Below, piece after piece: positions 15,228-23,454 of a stretch of 28,934 nucleotides of DNA (positions within the stretch are counted from its first letter, which is position 1; each line of letters starts with the position of its first letter). The stretch spans positions 1 to 28,934 of the forward strand of contig CAYWMP010000063.1 in NCBI GenBank assembly GCA_964459445.1, in the 5' to 3' direction. A program made the translations under genes and the position numbers. The notes under the pieces are model-generated. The model was not told where the DNA came from and did not search any database. It saw nothing but the letters and a program-made list of their open reading frames with translations. The stretch comes from CAYWMP01 sp964459445. GTDB lineage: Bacteria; Desulfobacterota; DSM-4660; Desulfatiglandales; HGW-15.

Positions 15228-16808
15228 ATGAGTGACAAAAATTTAATAGGACGAGCTCTTATTCTGACAGTGATCTCTATCCTGATCCTATGCGGCACGA
15301 CATTGGGTCAAGAGCAAGTGGGGTCTATAGTCACCGAACTTCCTCAACCGGATATCCCTCAACCGCAGATGTTCTGCGGCTACTGCCATGTCCTGACCTA
15401 CCCGAATATTGTGCAAAAAGGCTACGAACTCTGGAAAAAGGGCAAACACAACAAGTTTGGTTGCGTGGAGTGCCACTACCCGCCCAAAGGGATGAAATCC
15501 CTTTACGAGCCCAAGGCATCGGGAGTTGAAGAACCGGTCACGCATATTCCTAAAAACCCTCCTGATCGGTTCTCTTACCTCAAGCTCGGAGGCAATTCAG
15601 TGCAGACCAGGCCTCGAGTGGTTGACGCCAGTTGCATGACGTCAAATTGTCACAGCAGGCCGGACGATAAGTTCAAGACCAAGAAAATCAAATTCACCGA
15701 GAAGGTTCCCTTTGTCCATGAACCCCACCTTGACGAAAAGAAACAGATTGAGGGGCAAAAGATCAATTGCACCAGTTGCCATCAGCATGAAACGGAAGCA
15801 AAGAAATTCGAGGTAAGCAAACAATCCTGTCATCTCTGCCATTTTACAAACGTCAAATTCAACGAGGGCCGCGGCCGATGCGAACTCTGCCACGAACTCC
15901 CCAAAAAACCCATCCAGACCTCGGGGCAGCAACCCATCACCCATGAGATGCTCAAAAACGAAAAGGTTTCCTGCGGCAGTTGTCATTACGAAATGATCCA
16001 GGCCCCGGGTCGAGCAAAGTACGAAGCCTATTTCGAAAATGGTGTGCTCAAAGCGGCGCTCGTGTTGGGAGCTGGAAACACAAAGAGAGAGAATTGCCTA
16101 TCATGTCACGACCAACCCAAGTCCCTCAAAGAATGGGCTAACAAAAAGCTGATGCACGAAAAGCATGTCACCGTAAAAACCGCGCGCTGCTTCGACTGTC
16201 ACCAACCCATCATTCACAAAAAGGCCGATGCAAAAGAGACCTCGATCGAATCTCCTCCAAAAGAGAAACCCACGCATGCACTCCACGAAAAACTGATGCG
16301 CAATCAGTTCCTCATAGATAGTTGCACGGCCTGCCACCCCGAACCCCACCGCCTTCAAAGTATTCTGAGAGTAGGCGAGAAGCGGAAAGGGGTTCCAAAG
16401 ACACCCGGCTTTCATTTCATCGCCAAAGCAAATTGCATGGCCTGCCACCAGGAAGCAGGGGTCACGAAAAAGGGAGAAAAGATCCTGAAGGCCTCGGCCA
16501 AGACCTGTGTGGCCTGTCACAAGGGCCGTGAGAACCTGCTTCAGGAATGGAAGAAAGAGCTGGATGATGTCATGCAGGAAACCAGAGAGATTGAAAAAGA
16601 GGCCCTGGATGCCCTGGCCGAAGTTGAGGCGAGATTGACGCCCGAAAAAGTGTCGGAGGCGAAAAAGATGCTTCAGGAAGGCAAAGAGACCTTCAATCTG
16701 GTTCAGTTCGGTAACGGCGTTCATAACAAGAAATACGCCATGTACCTCCTCGATGCGGCAATGACGAGTTACGAGGATCTTCTCGATTACCTGGAAGATG
16801 CTGATTAA
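15228..16808 (+). CDS. Twelve-haem c-type cytochrome (11 CxxCH plus one CX4CH)
   Basis: The 526-residue protein has a signal peptide (LILTVISILILCGTTLG) and 12 haem motifs. They run from CGYCH at 50-54 and CVECH to CMACH and CVACH, with one wider site, CMTSNCH, at 136-142. The C-terminus is haem-free and helical, with NGVHNKKYAMYLLDAAM, a pattern seen at the end of nitrite-reductase-like and related multihaem proteins. It would act outside the cytoplasmic membrane as an electron carrier or enzyme. I prefer the ATG at 15228, with GGGGAG about ten bases upstream, over an in-frame ATG at 15210. It is followed by a 255-bp spacer and then the Fe-S/molybdoenzyme genes. The specific family is not recognised. 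Confidence 0.85.
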   Translation: MSDKNLIGRALILTVISILILCGTTLGQEQVGSIVTELPQPDIPQPQMFCGYCHVLTYPNIVQKGYELWKKGKHNKFGCVECHYPPKGMKSLYEPKASGVEEPVTHIPKNPPDRFSYLKLGGNSVQTRPRVVDASCMTSNCHSRPDDKFKTKKIKFTEKVPFVHEPHLDEKKQIEGQKINCTSCHQHETEAKKFEVSKQSCHLCHFTNVKFNEGRGRCELCHELPKKPIQTSGQQPITHEMLKNEKVSCGSCHYEMIQAPGRAKYEAYFENGVLKAALVLGAGNTKRENCLSCHDQPKSLKEWANKKLMHEKHVTVKTARCFDCHQPIIHKKADAKETSIESPPKEKPTHALHEKLMRNQFLIDSCTACHPEPHRLQSILRVGEKRKGVPKTPGFHFIAKANCMACHQEAGVTKKGEKILKASAKTCVACHKGRENLLQEWKKELDDVMQETREIEKEALDALAEVEARLTPEKVSEAKKMLQEGKETFNLVQFGNGVHNKKYAMYLLDAAMTSYEDLLDYLEDAD

Positions 16809-16884
16809 GGATATAACCGGCAATTTCATTTAACACTAAAGCGAGACCTTTGAGAAATGCTCAATTTTGGTCAAGGTTAATGAA

Positions 16885-16993
16885 GACGAGGATTTTAGCC
16901 ACAGGAATACTCGAAGTATTTTGAGGACTAAAATCCGAGTCTGAAGCAGCTTGTCCCGTCGTAGCTCTTGCCGCGCCATAGCTTTAGCGACGG
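16885..16993. repeat. Structured intergenic repeat with nested inverted repeats
   Basis: GGATTTTAG at 16890-16898 pairs with CTAAAATCC at 16928-16936, extended by GAC/GTC across matched GA steps. Inside it AATACT-CGA-AGTATT (16906-16920) forms a second hairpin. A further inverted repeat, CCGTCG at 16956-16961 with CGACGG at 16988-16993 and AGCT pairs inside, follows directly. No poly-T run is present. It fills the spacer between the 12-haem cytochrome and the Fe-S gene. It resembles mobile or dispersed intergenic repeats of this kind, but no second copy is in the window. Confidence 0.55.
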
Positions 16994-17063
16994 TGGGTTA
17001 GCGAAGACGGAAGATTGGGCAAAAGGGAGCGTTTTACAGAGGTCTCAAGAAAAGGAGGAAACT

Positions 17064-17918
17064 ATGAGGGAAAATATCGATCTTTCGAGACGTCAGGTGC
17101 TCAAAGGCGCGGGCGTCGCTGCCATTGGTGCGGCAGCAGGTTTGGTGCCTGCCGGCGAGGCAATCGCCGCTAAGGCCGAGGCGCCCAGGTGGGCCTTCAT
17201 TGTAGATCTACGGCGGTGTATTGGATGCCGGACGTGCACCGTCGCCTGCAAGGCCGAATACAACACGCCCCTAGGGGCCTTTAGGGCAGCAGTGTACGAG
17301 CAAGTTCATGGCAAGTTTCCTAAGGCAGAGAAACTGTTCCTGCCGAGGTTGTGCAACCACTGCGAGGGGAACAAGGAAGACGAAGTTCCGCCCTGTGTGA
17401 AAATCTGTCCGGAATACCCGAAAGGCAGAAAAAAGTTTACGACGGCAGACGGAAAAACGATCAGGTACCGTTACGGGGCCACCTACAAGCGTCCCGACGG
17501 AATGATCCTGTTCGACAACGAGCTGTGCGTGGGCTGCGGCAAGTGCATCGACAAATGCCCTTACGGCGCCAGGAACTGGGACATGAGCCTCAAGTCCGGG
17601 AAGGATCAGACGAAGCAGGCCATCGTCAAATGCACGTTTTGCCAGCACCGAGTCGACAATGGGGTGGTGCCGGCCTGCGTCAGTTCGTGCCCGCCAAGAG
17701 CAAGGATTTTCGGCGACTTGAACGATCCGAACAGCGAAGTTTCCAAGTTGGTCAAGGCGTTCGGACTCGAACAAAAACGAAACGAAACGACTTTGCTCTC
17801 GGCAGAAAATACGGTTCCCATGCTCTTCTACATCGATCCCCAAGGGGCGCTTAAAAAGATGACAACCGCCAAAAAGAAGTATGAGAAGAACGAAGCATGG
17901 GTCGATCAGCTTGCTTAA
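17064..17918 (+). CDS. Tat-exported four-cluster Fe-S subunit, TtrB/PsrB-like
   Basis: The 284-residue protein starts with a twin-arginine signal (SRRQVLKGAG, cleavage near AIAAKA). Four ferredoxin-like cysteine groups follow: CIGCRTCTVAC at 52-62, CNHC...CVKIC at 97-115, CVGCGKCIDKC at 155-165 and CTFC...CVSSC at 190-209. Such subunits pass electrons from a quinol-side subunit to a molybdenum catalytic subunit, and a TtrB-like one carries its own Tat signal. AGGAGG precedes the ATG at 17064; a longer frame would run into the repeat region. It sits 18 bases before the molybdoenzyme gene and is very likely its partner. The exact reductase type is not fixed. Confidence 0.88.
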   Translation: MRENIDLSRRQVLKGAGVAAIGAAAGLVPAGEAIAAKAEAPRWAFIVDLRRCIGCRTCTVACKAEYNTPLGAFRAAVYEQVHGKFPKAEKLFLPRLCNHCEGNKEDEVPPCVKICPEYPKGRKKFTTADGKTIRYRYGATYKRPDGMILFDNELCVGCGKCIDKCPYGARNWDMSLKSGKDQTKQAIVKCTFCQHRVDNGVVPACVSSCPPRARIFGDLNDPNSEVSKLVKAFGLEQKRNETTLLSAENTVPMLFYIDPQGALKKMTTAKKKYEKNEAWVDQLA

Positions 17919-17936
17919 AAGAAAGGAGAAAGTGAA

Positions 17937-20471
17937 ATGAATAAAGATTTTACACGCCGTGACCTTTTTAAGTTTGCGGCCGCCAGCGCTGCAGTCCTGG
18001 CCTCCGGAAAAGCTATCGGCTCCAAGGCCCTGGCGGGGACGGTAGATCTCGCTAAGGGAGGCAAGGACTTCTCACCAAAGACCGGTGCGGAAAGGAAGAG
18101 GATTCCGTCGTCCTGTTGGAACTGCGTGACCAGGGATGCCATGGTCGGCTATGTGGAGGATGGCAGGCTCGTCAAGCTGGAGGGCCATCCCGACTCCATC
18201 AGAGGAAGGGGAAAGATCTGTGCGAAAGGATCAGCTGGGATCAACCAGCTCTATGATCCGGACCGGATCCTCTATCCCATGAAGCGTGTCGGTAAACGGG
18301 GAGAGGGCAAATGGAAGAGGGTGACCTGGGATGAGGCCCTGACCGAACTGGCCGCGCGTTTGAAAAAGCTGCGTGACGAGGGTCATCCGGAAAAATTTAT
18401 GTTCCATTACGGCCGCATGAAGGCCTCGTCCAGCAAAATCGTCAAGAGTGTTTTCTTAGGAGCTTACGGCACCGGGACCGTCGGCAACCATACCTCGATC
18501 TGCGAGGGCGGGAAATGGACGTCCCAGGAGCTGACCTGGGGAAAACACTATGACAATTGGGATTTCGAAAACACCAAGTTCATCATCAACTTCGGCAGTA
18601 ATGTTTTGGAGGCCCACACCAATCACATTCCTACATCCCAAAGGCTTGTGGATGCCGTGGTGGATCGGGGTATCAAACTGTACACTTTTGATGTGAGGCT
18701 TTCCCACACTGCTGCAAAGTCCACGGAATGGGTTCCCATAAAATCGGGCGCCGACGGCGCCGTGGCTTTGGCCATGTGCCGGGAGGTCATGGAGGCCGGA
18801 CTTTACGATGAGGCTTTCTTCAAGTTCATCAAGGCGACGGCGAACCGCAATGCCACGACCGATGAAAAGATAGCCGCTCTAAAGAAACACCTCGCCAAAT
18901 ACACGCCGGCATGGGCAGAGAAGATCAGCGGGGTTCCGGCGGCCAAAATCAAGGCCCTGGCCCTCGAGTTCGCCAAGACCAAGCCCGCCTGCGTCATGAG
19001 CTACAGAGGCGCTGTGGCCCACTATAACGGCGTCGACACTGAACGAGCAGTTCAGATGCTTGCCGCGATTACGGGCAACGTCGACAATCCGGGCGGCCGC
19101 TGTCTTGCTGTGGGGGCCAAATGGAAATACCCCAAAGGACCCAAGAAGAAACCTAAGAAGAAAAAACTCAAGATCGTGGATGGGTTCAAGGGAGAAATTG
19201 CCTATCCAACGCACCATGCCAATCACCAAATCCTCAAGGTGATCAAGGATGGGAAGGCTGGACGGCCCGATGTGTACATGTGGTATTGCTACACACCGGT
19301 CTATGCCAATGGGGATTGCCAGGAGAACATCGACATCCTCAAGGACGAGAGCCTGATCCCCTACTCGGTAGCCGTGAATGCCTACTATGACGAATCAACG
19401 GCCCTGGCGGATCTCATTCTGCCAAATCCATCCTATTTGGAATGGTGGGATTGGGAAGATATGGTCTCGCCGATGCAGATCCCTGAGTACTATATCCGCC
19501 AACCCCTGGTCAAACCCCTTGGGGAGAGTCGCGATTTCAAGGATGTGGTCTGCGATCTGGCCAACCGGATGGAATTCCCCCTGGGCTTTAGCTCGGCTGA
19601 AGAGTTTGTGAAGATGTCCTGCGAAAAGACTTCGGCTGTCAAAAAGGCCGGGGGGTTTGAGTATATGAAAAAGCACGGGGTATATCACGACCCCGCTGCC
19701 AAGCCGAAATTTTATACCTACAAGAAAGCGGTGAAAGAAGCGGATCTGAAGAAGGACGGTGTCATCCTCGATGAGGCCACCGGTGTCTACTGGAATTGGC
19801 ATAAGTCCAAGGCCAAAAGCGAGGCCGAGGCCAAGGAAAAGGGGTATGTGAAGACCAAAAACGCCTACAAGGGGTATGTGGGCCAGGAAATCGGAGGCAA
19901 AGCCTACAAAGGCTTTAAGCCCGATAAACTAAATAAGACAGGGTACTTTGAGGTTTACTCCGATCTTCTGGAAATGAAGAAAATTGCGCCTCTCCCGACC
20001 TATATGCCCATACCCGAACATGAGAAGATGGGGGCGGATGAGCTGGTCCTCACCACCTATAAGGTGGCGGTCCAGATCCACTCACGCTCAGCCAATTGCA
20101 AGTGGTTGACCGAGATCTACCACGACAACCCGGCCAAGATTAATACGGTGACGGCCAAGAAACTGGGAATCGCGGATGGTGACAAGATCAAGGTCAAGTC
20201 CGCAATCGGGGAGATAACAACCACGGCGAATGTGACGGAGGCGGTCGTGCCAGGCGTCATCGCGATCTCGCATCACCTCGGGCATTGGGAATACGGACGC
20301 TATGCCTCGGGTAAGAAGGCGCCGCTGGCCGGTGACAATGATCCTGATCTCAAGCTGAAATGGTGGGATACCTATGGCGTCCACCCCAACTGGATCATCC
20401 CGAACAGTCCCGACCCGGTGGCCGGCCAGATGAGGTGGATGGATACCGTGGTCAAGGTCACCAAGGTGTAA
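17937..20471 (+). CDS. Tat-exported molybdopterin oxidoreductase (DMSO reductase family, TtrA/PsrA-like)
   Basis: The 844-residue catalytic subunit starts with a twin-arginine signal (FTRRDLFKFA). The Fe-S cluster motif is C60-x2-C63-x3-D67-x27-C95, so the usual third cysteine is aspartate. The molybdenum-ligand region NHTSICEGG places Cys189 where tetrathionate, polysulfide and arsenate reductases carry a cysteine. Family signatures LTWG, TALADLILP and the C-terminal NSPDPVAGQ region are present, with a lysine-rich insert near 396-409. It would reduce or oxidise a substrate in the periplasm. The tight pair with the Fe-S gene and the TorD-like gene 15 bases downstream supports a working enzyme. 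The substrate is unresolved: sulfur oxyanion, polysulfide or arsenic compound are open options. Confidence 0.85.
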   Translation: MNKDFTRRDLFKFAAASAAVLASGKAIGSKALAGTVDLAKGGKDFSPKTGAERKRIPSSCWNCVTRDAMVGYVEDGRLVKLEGHPDSIRGRGKICAKGSAGINQLYDPDRILYPMKRVGKRGEGKWKRVTWDEALTELAARLKKLRDEGHPEKFMFHYGRMKASSSKIVKSVFLGAYGTGTVGNHTSICEGGKWTSQELTWGKHYDNWDFENTKFIINFGSNVLEAHTNHIPTSQRLVDAVVDRGIKLYTFDVRLSHTAAKSTEWVPIKSGADGAVALAMCREVMEAGLYDEAFFKFIKATANRNATTDEKIAALKKHLAKYTPAWAEKISGVPAAKIKALALEFAKTKPACVMSYRGAVAHYNGVDTERAVQMLAAITGNVDNPGGRCLAVGAKWKYPKGPKKKPKKKKLKIVDGFKGEIAYPTHHANHQILKVIKDGKAGRPDVYMWYCYTPVYANGDCQENIDILKDESLIPYSVAVNAYYDESTALADLILPNPSYLEWWDWEDMVSPMQIPEYYIRQPLVKPLGESRDFKDVVCDLANRMEFPLGFSSAEEFVKMSCEKTSAVKKAGGFEYMKKHGVYHDPAAKPKFYTYKKAVKEADLKKDGVILDEATGVYWNWHKSKAKSEAEAKEKGYVKTKNAYKGYVGQEIGGKAYKGFKPDKLNKTGYFEVYSDLLEMKKIAPLPTYMPIPEHEKMGADELVLTTYKVAVQIHSRSANCKWLTEIYHDNPAKINTVTAKKLGIADGDKIKVKSAIGEITTTANVTEAVVPGVIAISHHLGHWEYGRYASGKKAPLAGDNDPDLKLKWWDTYGVHPNWIIPNSPDPVAGQMRWMDTVVKVTKV

Positions 20472-20486
20472 ATGCATTGAGGTTAT

Positions 20487-21146
20487 ATGAAAGTGGAAAA
20501 AGCTGAGAAACAGGATAGAGAAACCGTGGCCAGGGGCAGGGGAAGTATTTATGGCCTCCTGGCCGCGGTTTTTCGCCAAGAACCGAGTTCAGAACTGATA
20601 CAAAAGCTGAAGGATTCCGAACTCTCAGATGCCCTTTCGGATCTGGGTGTTCGTTTCGATAATGATTTTCTCAATCGTCCCAATGAAGAATTGGTGGAAA
20701 TTTTGGCAGTTGAATACGCACGACTATTCCTGGGCCCGGGGAAGCACATATCGCCCCATGAATCGGTTCATCACCAACGAGAGGACGGGGATTGGGGCAA
20801 ATTATGGGGCGCCTCAACCGTAGAAATGAAAAGGTTCATAGAGGCAACGGGTCTAAACTACAAGGATTCTTACACTGGGATGCCGGACCATATCAGTGTA
20901 GAGCTGGAATTTATGCAGGAGCTTATCCGGGGTGAAGAGCAGGCCTGGGCAGATGCCGATGAGGAAGAGGCATATAGGCACCTCGATGTTGAGCGGCGAA
21001 TTCTCGTTGAGCACTTGATGTGCTGGGTTCCGGCATTCTGCGACAAAGTCATTGAAGGAGCGGAATTGCCTTTTTACCGGGACCTGGCTGTCTTAACCAA
21101 GCAATTTATAGAATTCGAAGAGGAAGAATTCAAAAAAATGAACTGA
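20487..21146 (+). CDS. TorD/DmsD-family molybdoenzyme chaperone
   Basis: The 219-residue cytosolic protein has the all-helical TorD pattern and its signatures EYARLFLGPGKHISPHESVH near 79-98 and MPDHISVELEFMQEL near 132-146. These chaperones bind the Tat signal of a molybdoenzyme until the cofactor is loaded. It begins 15 bases after the molybdoenzyme gene, so that protein is its most likely client. The ribosome site is weak (GAGGT). The end is intact and a 103-bp gap follows, containing the palindrome CGCCTG-CT-CAGGCG at 21202-21215. Confidence 0.88.
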   Translation: MKVEKAEKQDRETVARGRGSIYGLLAAVFRQEPSSELIQKLKDSELSDALSDLGVRFDNDFLNRPNEELVEILAVEYARLFLGPGKHISPHESVHHQREDGDWGKLWGASTVEMKRFIEATGLNYKDSYTGMPDHISVELEFMQELIRGEEQAWADADEEEAYRHLDVERRILVEHLMCWVPAFCDKVIEGAELPFYRDLAVLTKQFIEFEEEEFKKMN

Positions 21147-21249
21147 CGGAGTCAGGTGTGATTTAAGTGAGTGATATTGAGTTGTTGGGGGAGGAAGAGC
21201 GCGCCTGCTCAGGCGAATTAGCACGAAAAGAGACAAGGGAGACCAAGAC

Positions 21250-22548
21250 ATGGCCAAGTTTCCCAAAATTCCCATAATTATTTCAGGCATTTTCGTTATT
21301 GCTTTGGTGGTCATTGTGGCGACGACAATCATGTTGAAAACGGAAATCCTGCACAAGGAGGCCATGCTCGAAGGCAAATACAAGAATAGGGTGGGTGCGA
21401 CGTTTGTGGGATCGGAAACCTGCAAACGGTGCCATGAAAGGACCTATCTGGAGTGGCGGACCTCCCTTCATTCCAGAATGATGCGGGACGTGAAGGAAGA
21501 GCCTCTGGCCAATATCGGTGATTTTGACTCGCCAAACGATGTCAGGACATTCACAAAGGAAGAAGCGGCCTATGTCTTGGGCAGTCAATGGAAGCAGCAG
21601 TATTTGAAAAAAGTGGGAGATGATCTTCTGGTCCTCCCGGCTCAATACAACGTATTCGACGGCGGGTGGAGACCCTACTATCCGGATCAGCCCGAGAAAA
21701 GAGACTGGTTCAAACAATGCGCCGGGTGCCATGCGACCGGCGTGAAACCGGAGAAAAAGACATTCGTGGAAATGGGAATTGCATGCGAAGCCTGCCATGG
21801 TCCCGGCAGCAACCACGTGGAGGCCGTGCCCGGTTATGAGATTCCGACCATCATATCGGCGGCACGCCTTACCCCGGTGTTGGCCTCCCAGATCTGCGGA
21901 TCATGCCATACAGGGGGACACGATAAAACGGACAAGTATGCCTATCCAGTGGACTACCAGACCCGCAAAGGCCTAGGCAACATCTTGCTTTATTTCGATG
22001 AGGTCAATGCCGAATCGCATCCGGAAAGATTCTGGCCGAGCGGGGAGTCAAGGCACAGCAACCAGCAGTATTTGGACTGGAAGAAGAGCGAACACGCCAA
22101 GGTCGGCGTGACTTGCATTACCTGCCACAGTGTACATCAGAGCAAGAGCGCTCTTCAAGCCGTCGGAGAGGTCCCTAATCCATTGGTGATTATCCGATCC
22201 AAGACGCGGTTGTTCGAGGATCGTTTGTGCAAGAGCTGCCACACGACGCCGAACTATCGATCGGTTCACCGCATCCACACCTTCGGCAGTTGCGTGCGCT
22301 GTCACATGCCCAAGGTGGCCTCCATAGGCGAGGCAGGGGATGCGCACAGCCATACCTTTAGATTCATGTTTCCACAGTTCACTTTGAATGAGGGCGGGTT
22401 GGAAAATCAACCCAACGCCTGTAACAGTTGCCACCATCACAAAAGCACGCCCACCGAGGATCTGGTAACCTTTCTGGAATCGGCCAAGAAGAACGATATG
22501 CCCAAGCCTTTAACCGCGCATCAAAGGTCCGGGGAAGGCCGGCAGTGA
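21250..22548 (+). CDS. Membrane-anchored octaheme c-type cytochrome
   Basis: The 432-residue protein has an uncleaved-looking N-terminal helix (IIISGIFVIALVVIVATTIM) and eight CxxCH sites: CKRCH, CAGCH, CEACH, CGSCH, CITCH, CKSCH, CVRCH and CNSCH. Motifs such as CEACHGPGSNH, QYLDWKKSEHA and HTFGSCVRCHMP are shared in order with the later octaheme protein, so the two are paralogues. It would be held on the periplasmic face, carrying electrons between the membrane Fe-S/NrfD module and the soluble partners. GGGAG precedes the ATG. It lies directly upstream of the anchored Fe-S gene. Confidence 0.88.
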   Translation: MAKFPKIPIIISGIFVIALVVIVATTIMLKTEILHKEAMLEGKYKNRVGATFVGSETCKRCHERTYLEWRTSLHSRMMRDVKEEPLANIGDFDSPNDVRTFTKEEAAYVLGSQWKQQYLKKVGDDLLVLPAQYNVFDGGWRPYYPDQPEKRDWFKQCAGCHATGVKPEKKTFVEMGIACEACHGPGSNHVEAVPGYEIPTIISAARLTPVLASQICGSCHTGGHDKTDKYAYPVDYQTRKGLGNILLYFDEVNAESHPERFWPSGESRHSNQQYLDWKKSEHAKVGVTCITCHSVHQSKSALQAVGEVPNPLVIIRSKTRLFEDRLCKSCHTTPNYRSVHRIHTFGSCVRCHMPKVASIGEAGDAHSHTFRFMFPQFTLNEGGLENQPNACNSCHHHKSTPTEDLVTFLESAKKNDMPKPLTAHQRSGEGRQ

Positions 22549-22578
22549 AGTGGAACAGGTGGCAGGGGGTTCCTTCAA

Positions 22579-23454
22579 GTGAAAACCCCGGCTAAAAAAA
22601 TCGACAGGCGGCAGTTCTTGAAATTCGCCGCCGGAGGCGCCCTCTCTGCGGTTCTGGGAAAAGCCGGCCTTGCAGAAGCTCAGACAAAGCGATACGGGAA
22701 ACTGGTTGATACGGTGAGGTGCATTGGTTGTAAGCGCTGCATGTCCGCCTGCAAACGCTGGAATAACCTCAAAATAGAAAGGGACGAGCTCACCACGGAC
22801 CGGGAGATCGATCTCACGGGCAACAACTGGGTGGTGGTCAACCTGAGGATCGATGACAAAAACCGCACCAGGAAGACCTACGAGCATTGGGCCTGCCACC
22901 ACTGCAACAGGCCGGCCTGTGCTGGTGTGTGCCCGGTCAAAGCCATCACCAAGCTGCCGGAGGGCCCGGTCGTTGTCAACGAGAACAAGTGCATCGGCTG
23001 CCGGTATTGTTTCCAGGCCTGTCCCTACAAGGTCCCGCGGTTTGATTTTGAAAAACGGGTCACGCGCAAATGCCACATGTGCCACAACCGAACACCCCTG
23101 CTTAATTACATGAAGCCGGCCTGCGTCGCAGCCTGTCCGGTGGGTGCGCTGCATTTCGACTACAAGCAAGAAATCCTTAAGGAGGCTCAGCGCAGGGTCC
23201 AGCGGCGCGGCGGTAGCAACTACATCATGGGGCTCAAGGAGGCGGGCGGAACCGATATGCTGACCATCCTGCCCACAAGGCCCCAGGATCTGGGCTTCGT
23301 GGTCGCTCCCGAAAAGGTGGTGAACCACGACCTCGACAAGATAAGGATCAGCGCCTCGGGCTTCCTGGCCGCCGCGATCATCAGCGGCGGGATGTACCTT
23401 TATTCACAGAAGACACGTCATCTGGACAAGGAAAACAATGATCAAGGCGAATGA
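22579..23454 (+). CDS. Tat-exported Fe-S subunit with C-terminal anchor (HybA/DmsB-like)
   Basis: The 291-residue protein has a twin-arginine signal (DRRQFLKFAAGG) and four [4Fe-4S] groups: CIGCKRCMSAC at 48-58, CHHC...CAGVC at 106-118, CIGCRYCFQAC at 138-148 and CHMC...CVAAC at 165-186. A C-terminal hydrophobic stretch (ASGFLAAAIISGGMYL) anchors it. It would pass electrons between NrfD and haem or Fe-S partners on the periplasmic side. The start is GTG with AGGGGG nine bases upstream. It overlaps the NrfD gene by 17 bases. This is a second, distinct Fe-S subunit, different from the TtrB-like one at 17064. Confidence 0.87.
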   Translation: MKTPAKKIDRRQFLKFAAGGALSAVLGKAGLAEAQTKRYGKLVDTVRCIGCKRCMSACKRWNNLKIERDELTTDREIDLTGNNWVVVNLRIDDKNRTRKTYEHWACHHCNRPACAGVCPVKAITKLPEGPVVVNENKCIGCRYCFQACPYKVPRFDFEKRVTRKCHMCHNRTPLLNYMKPACVAACPVGALHFDYKQEILKEAQRRVQRRGGSNYIMGLKEAGGTDMLTILPTRPQDLGFVVAPEKVVNHDLDKIRISASGFLAAAIISGGMYLYSQKTRHLDKENNDQGE

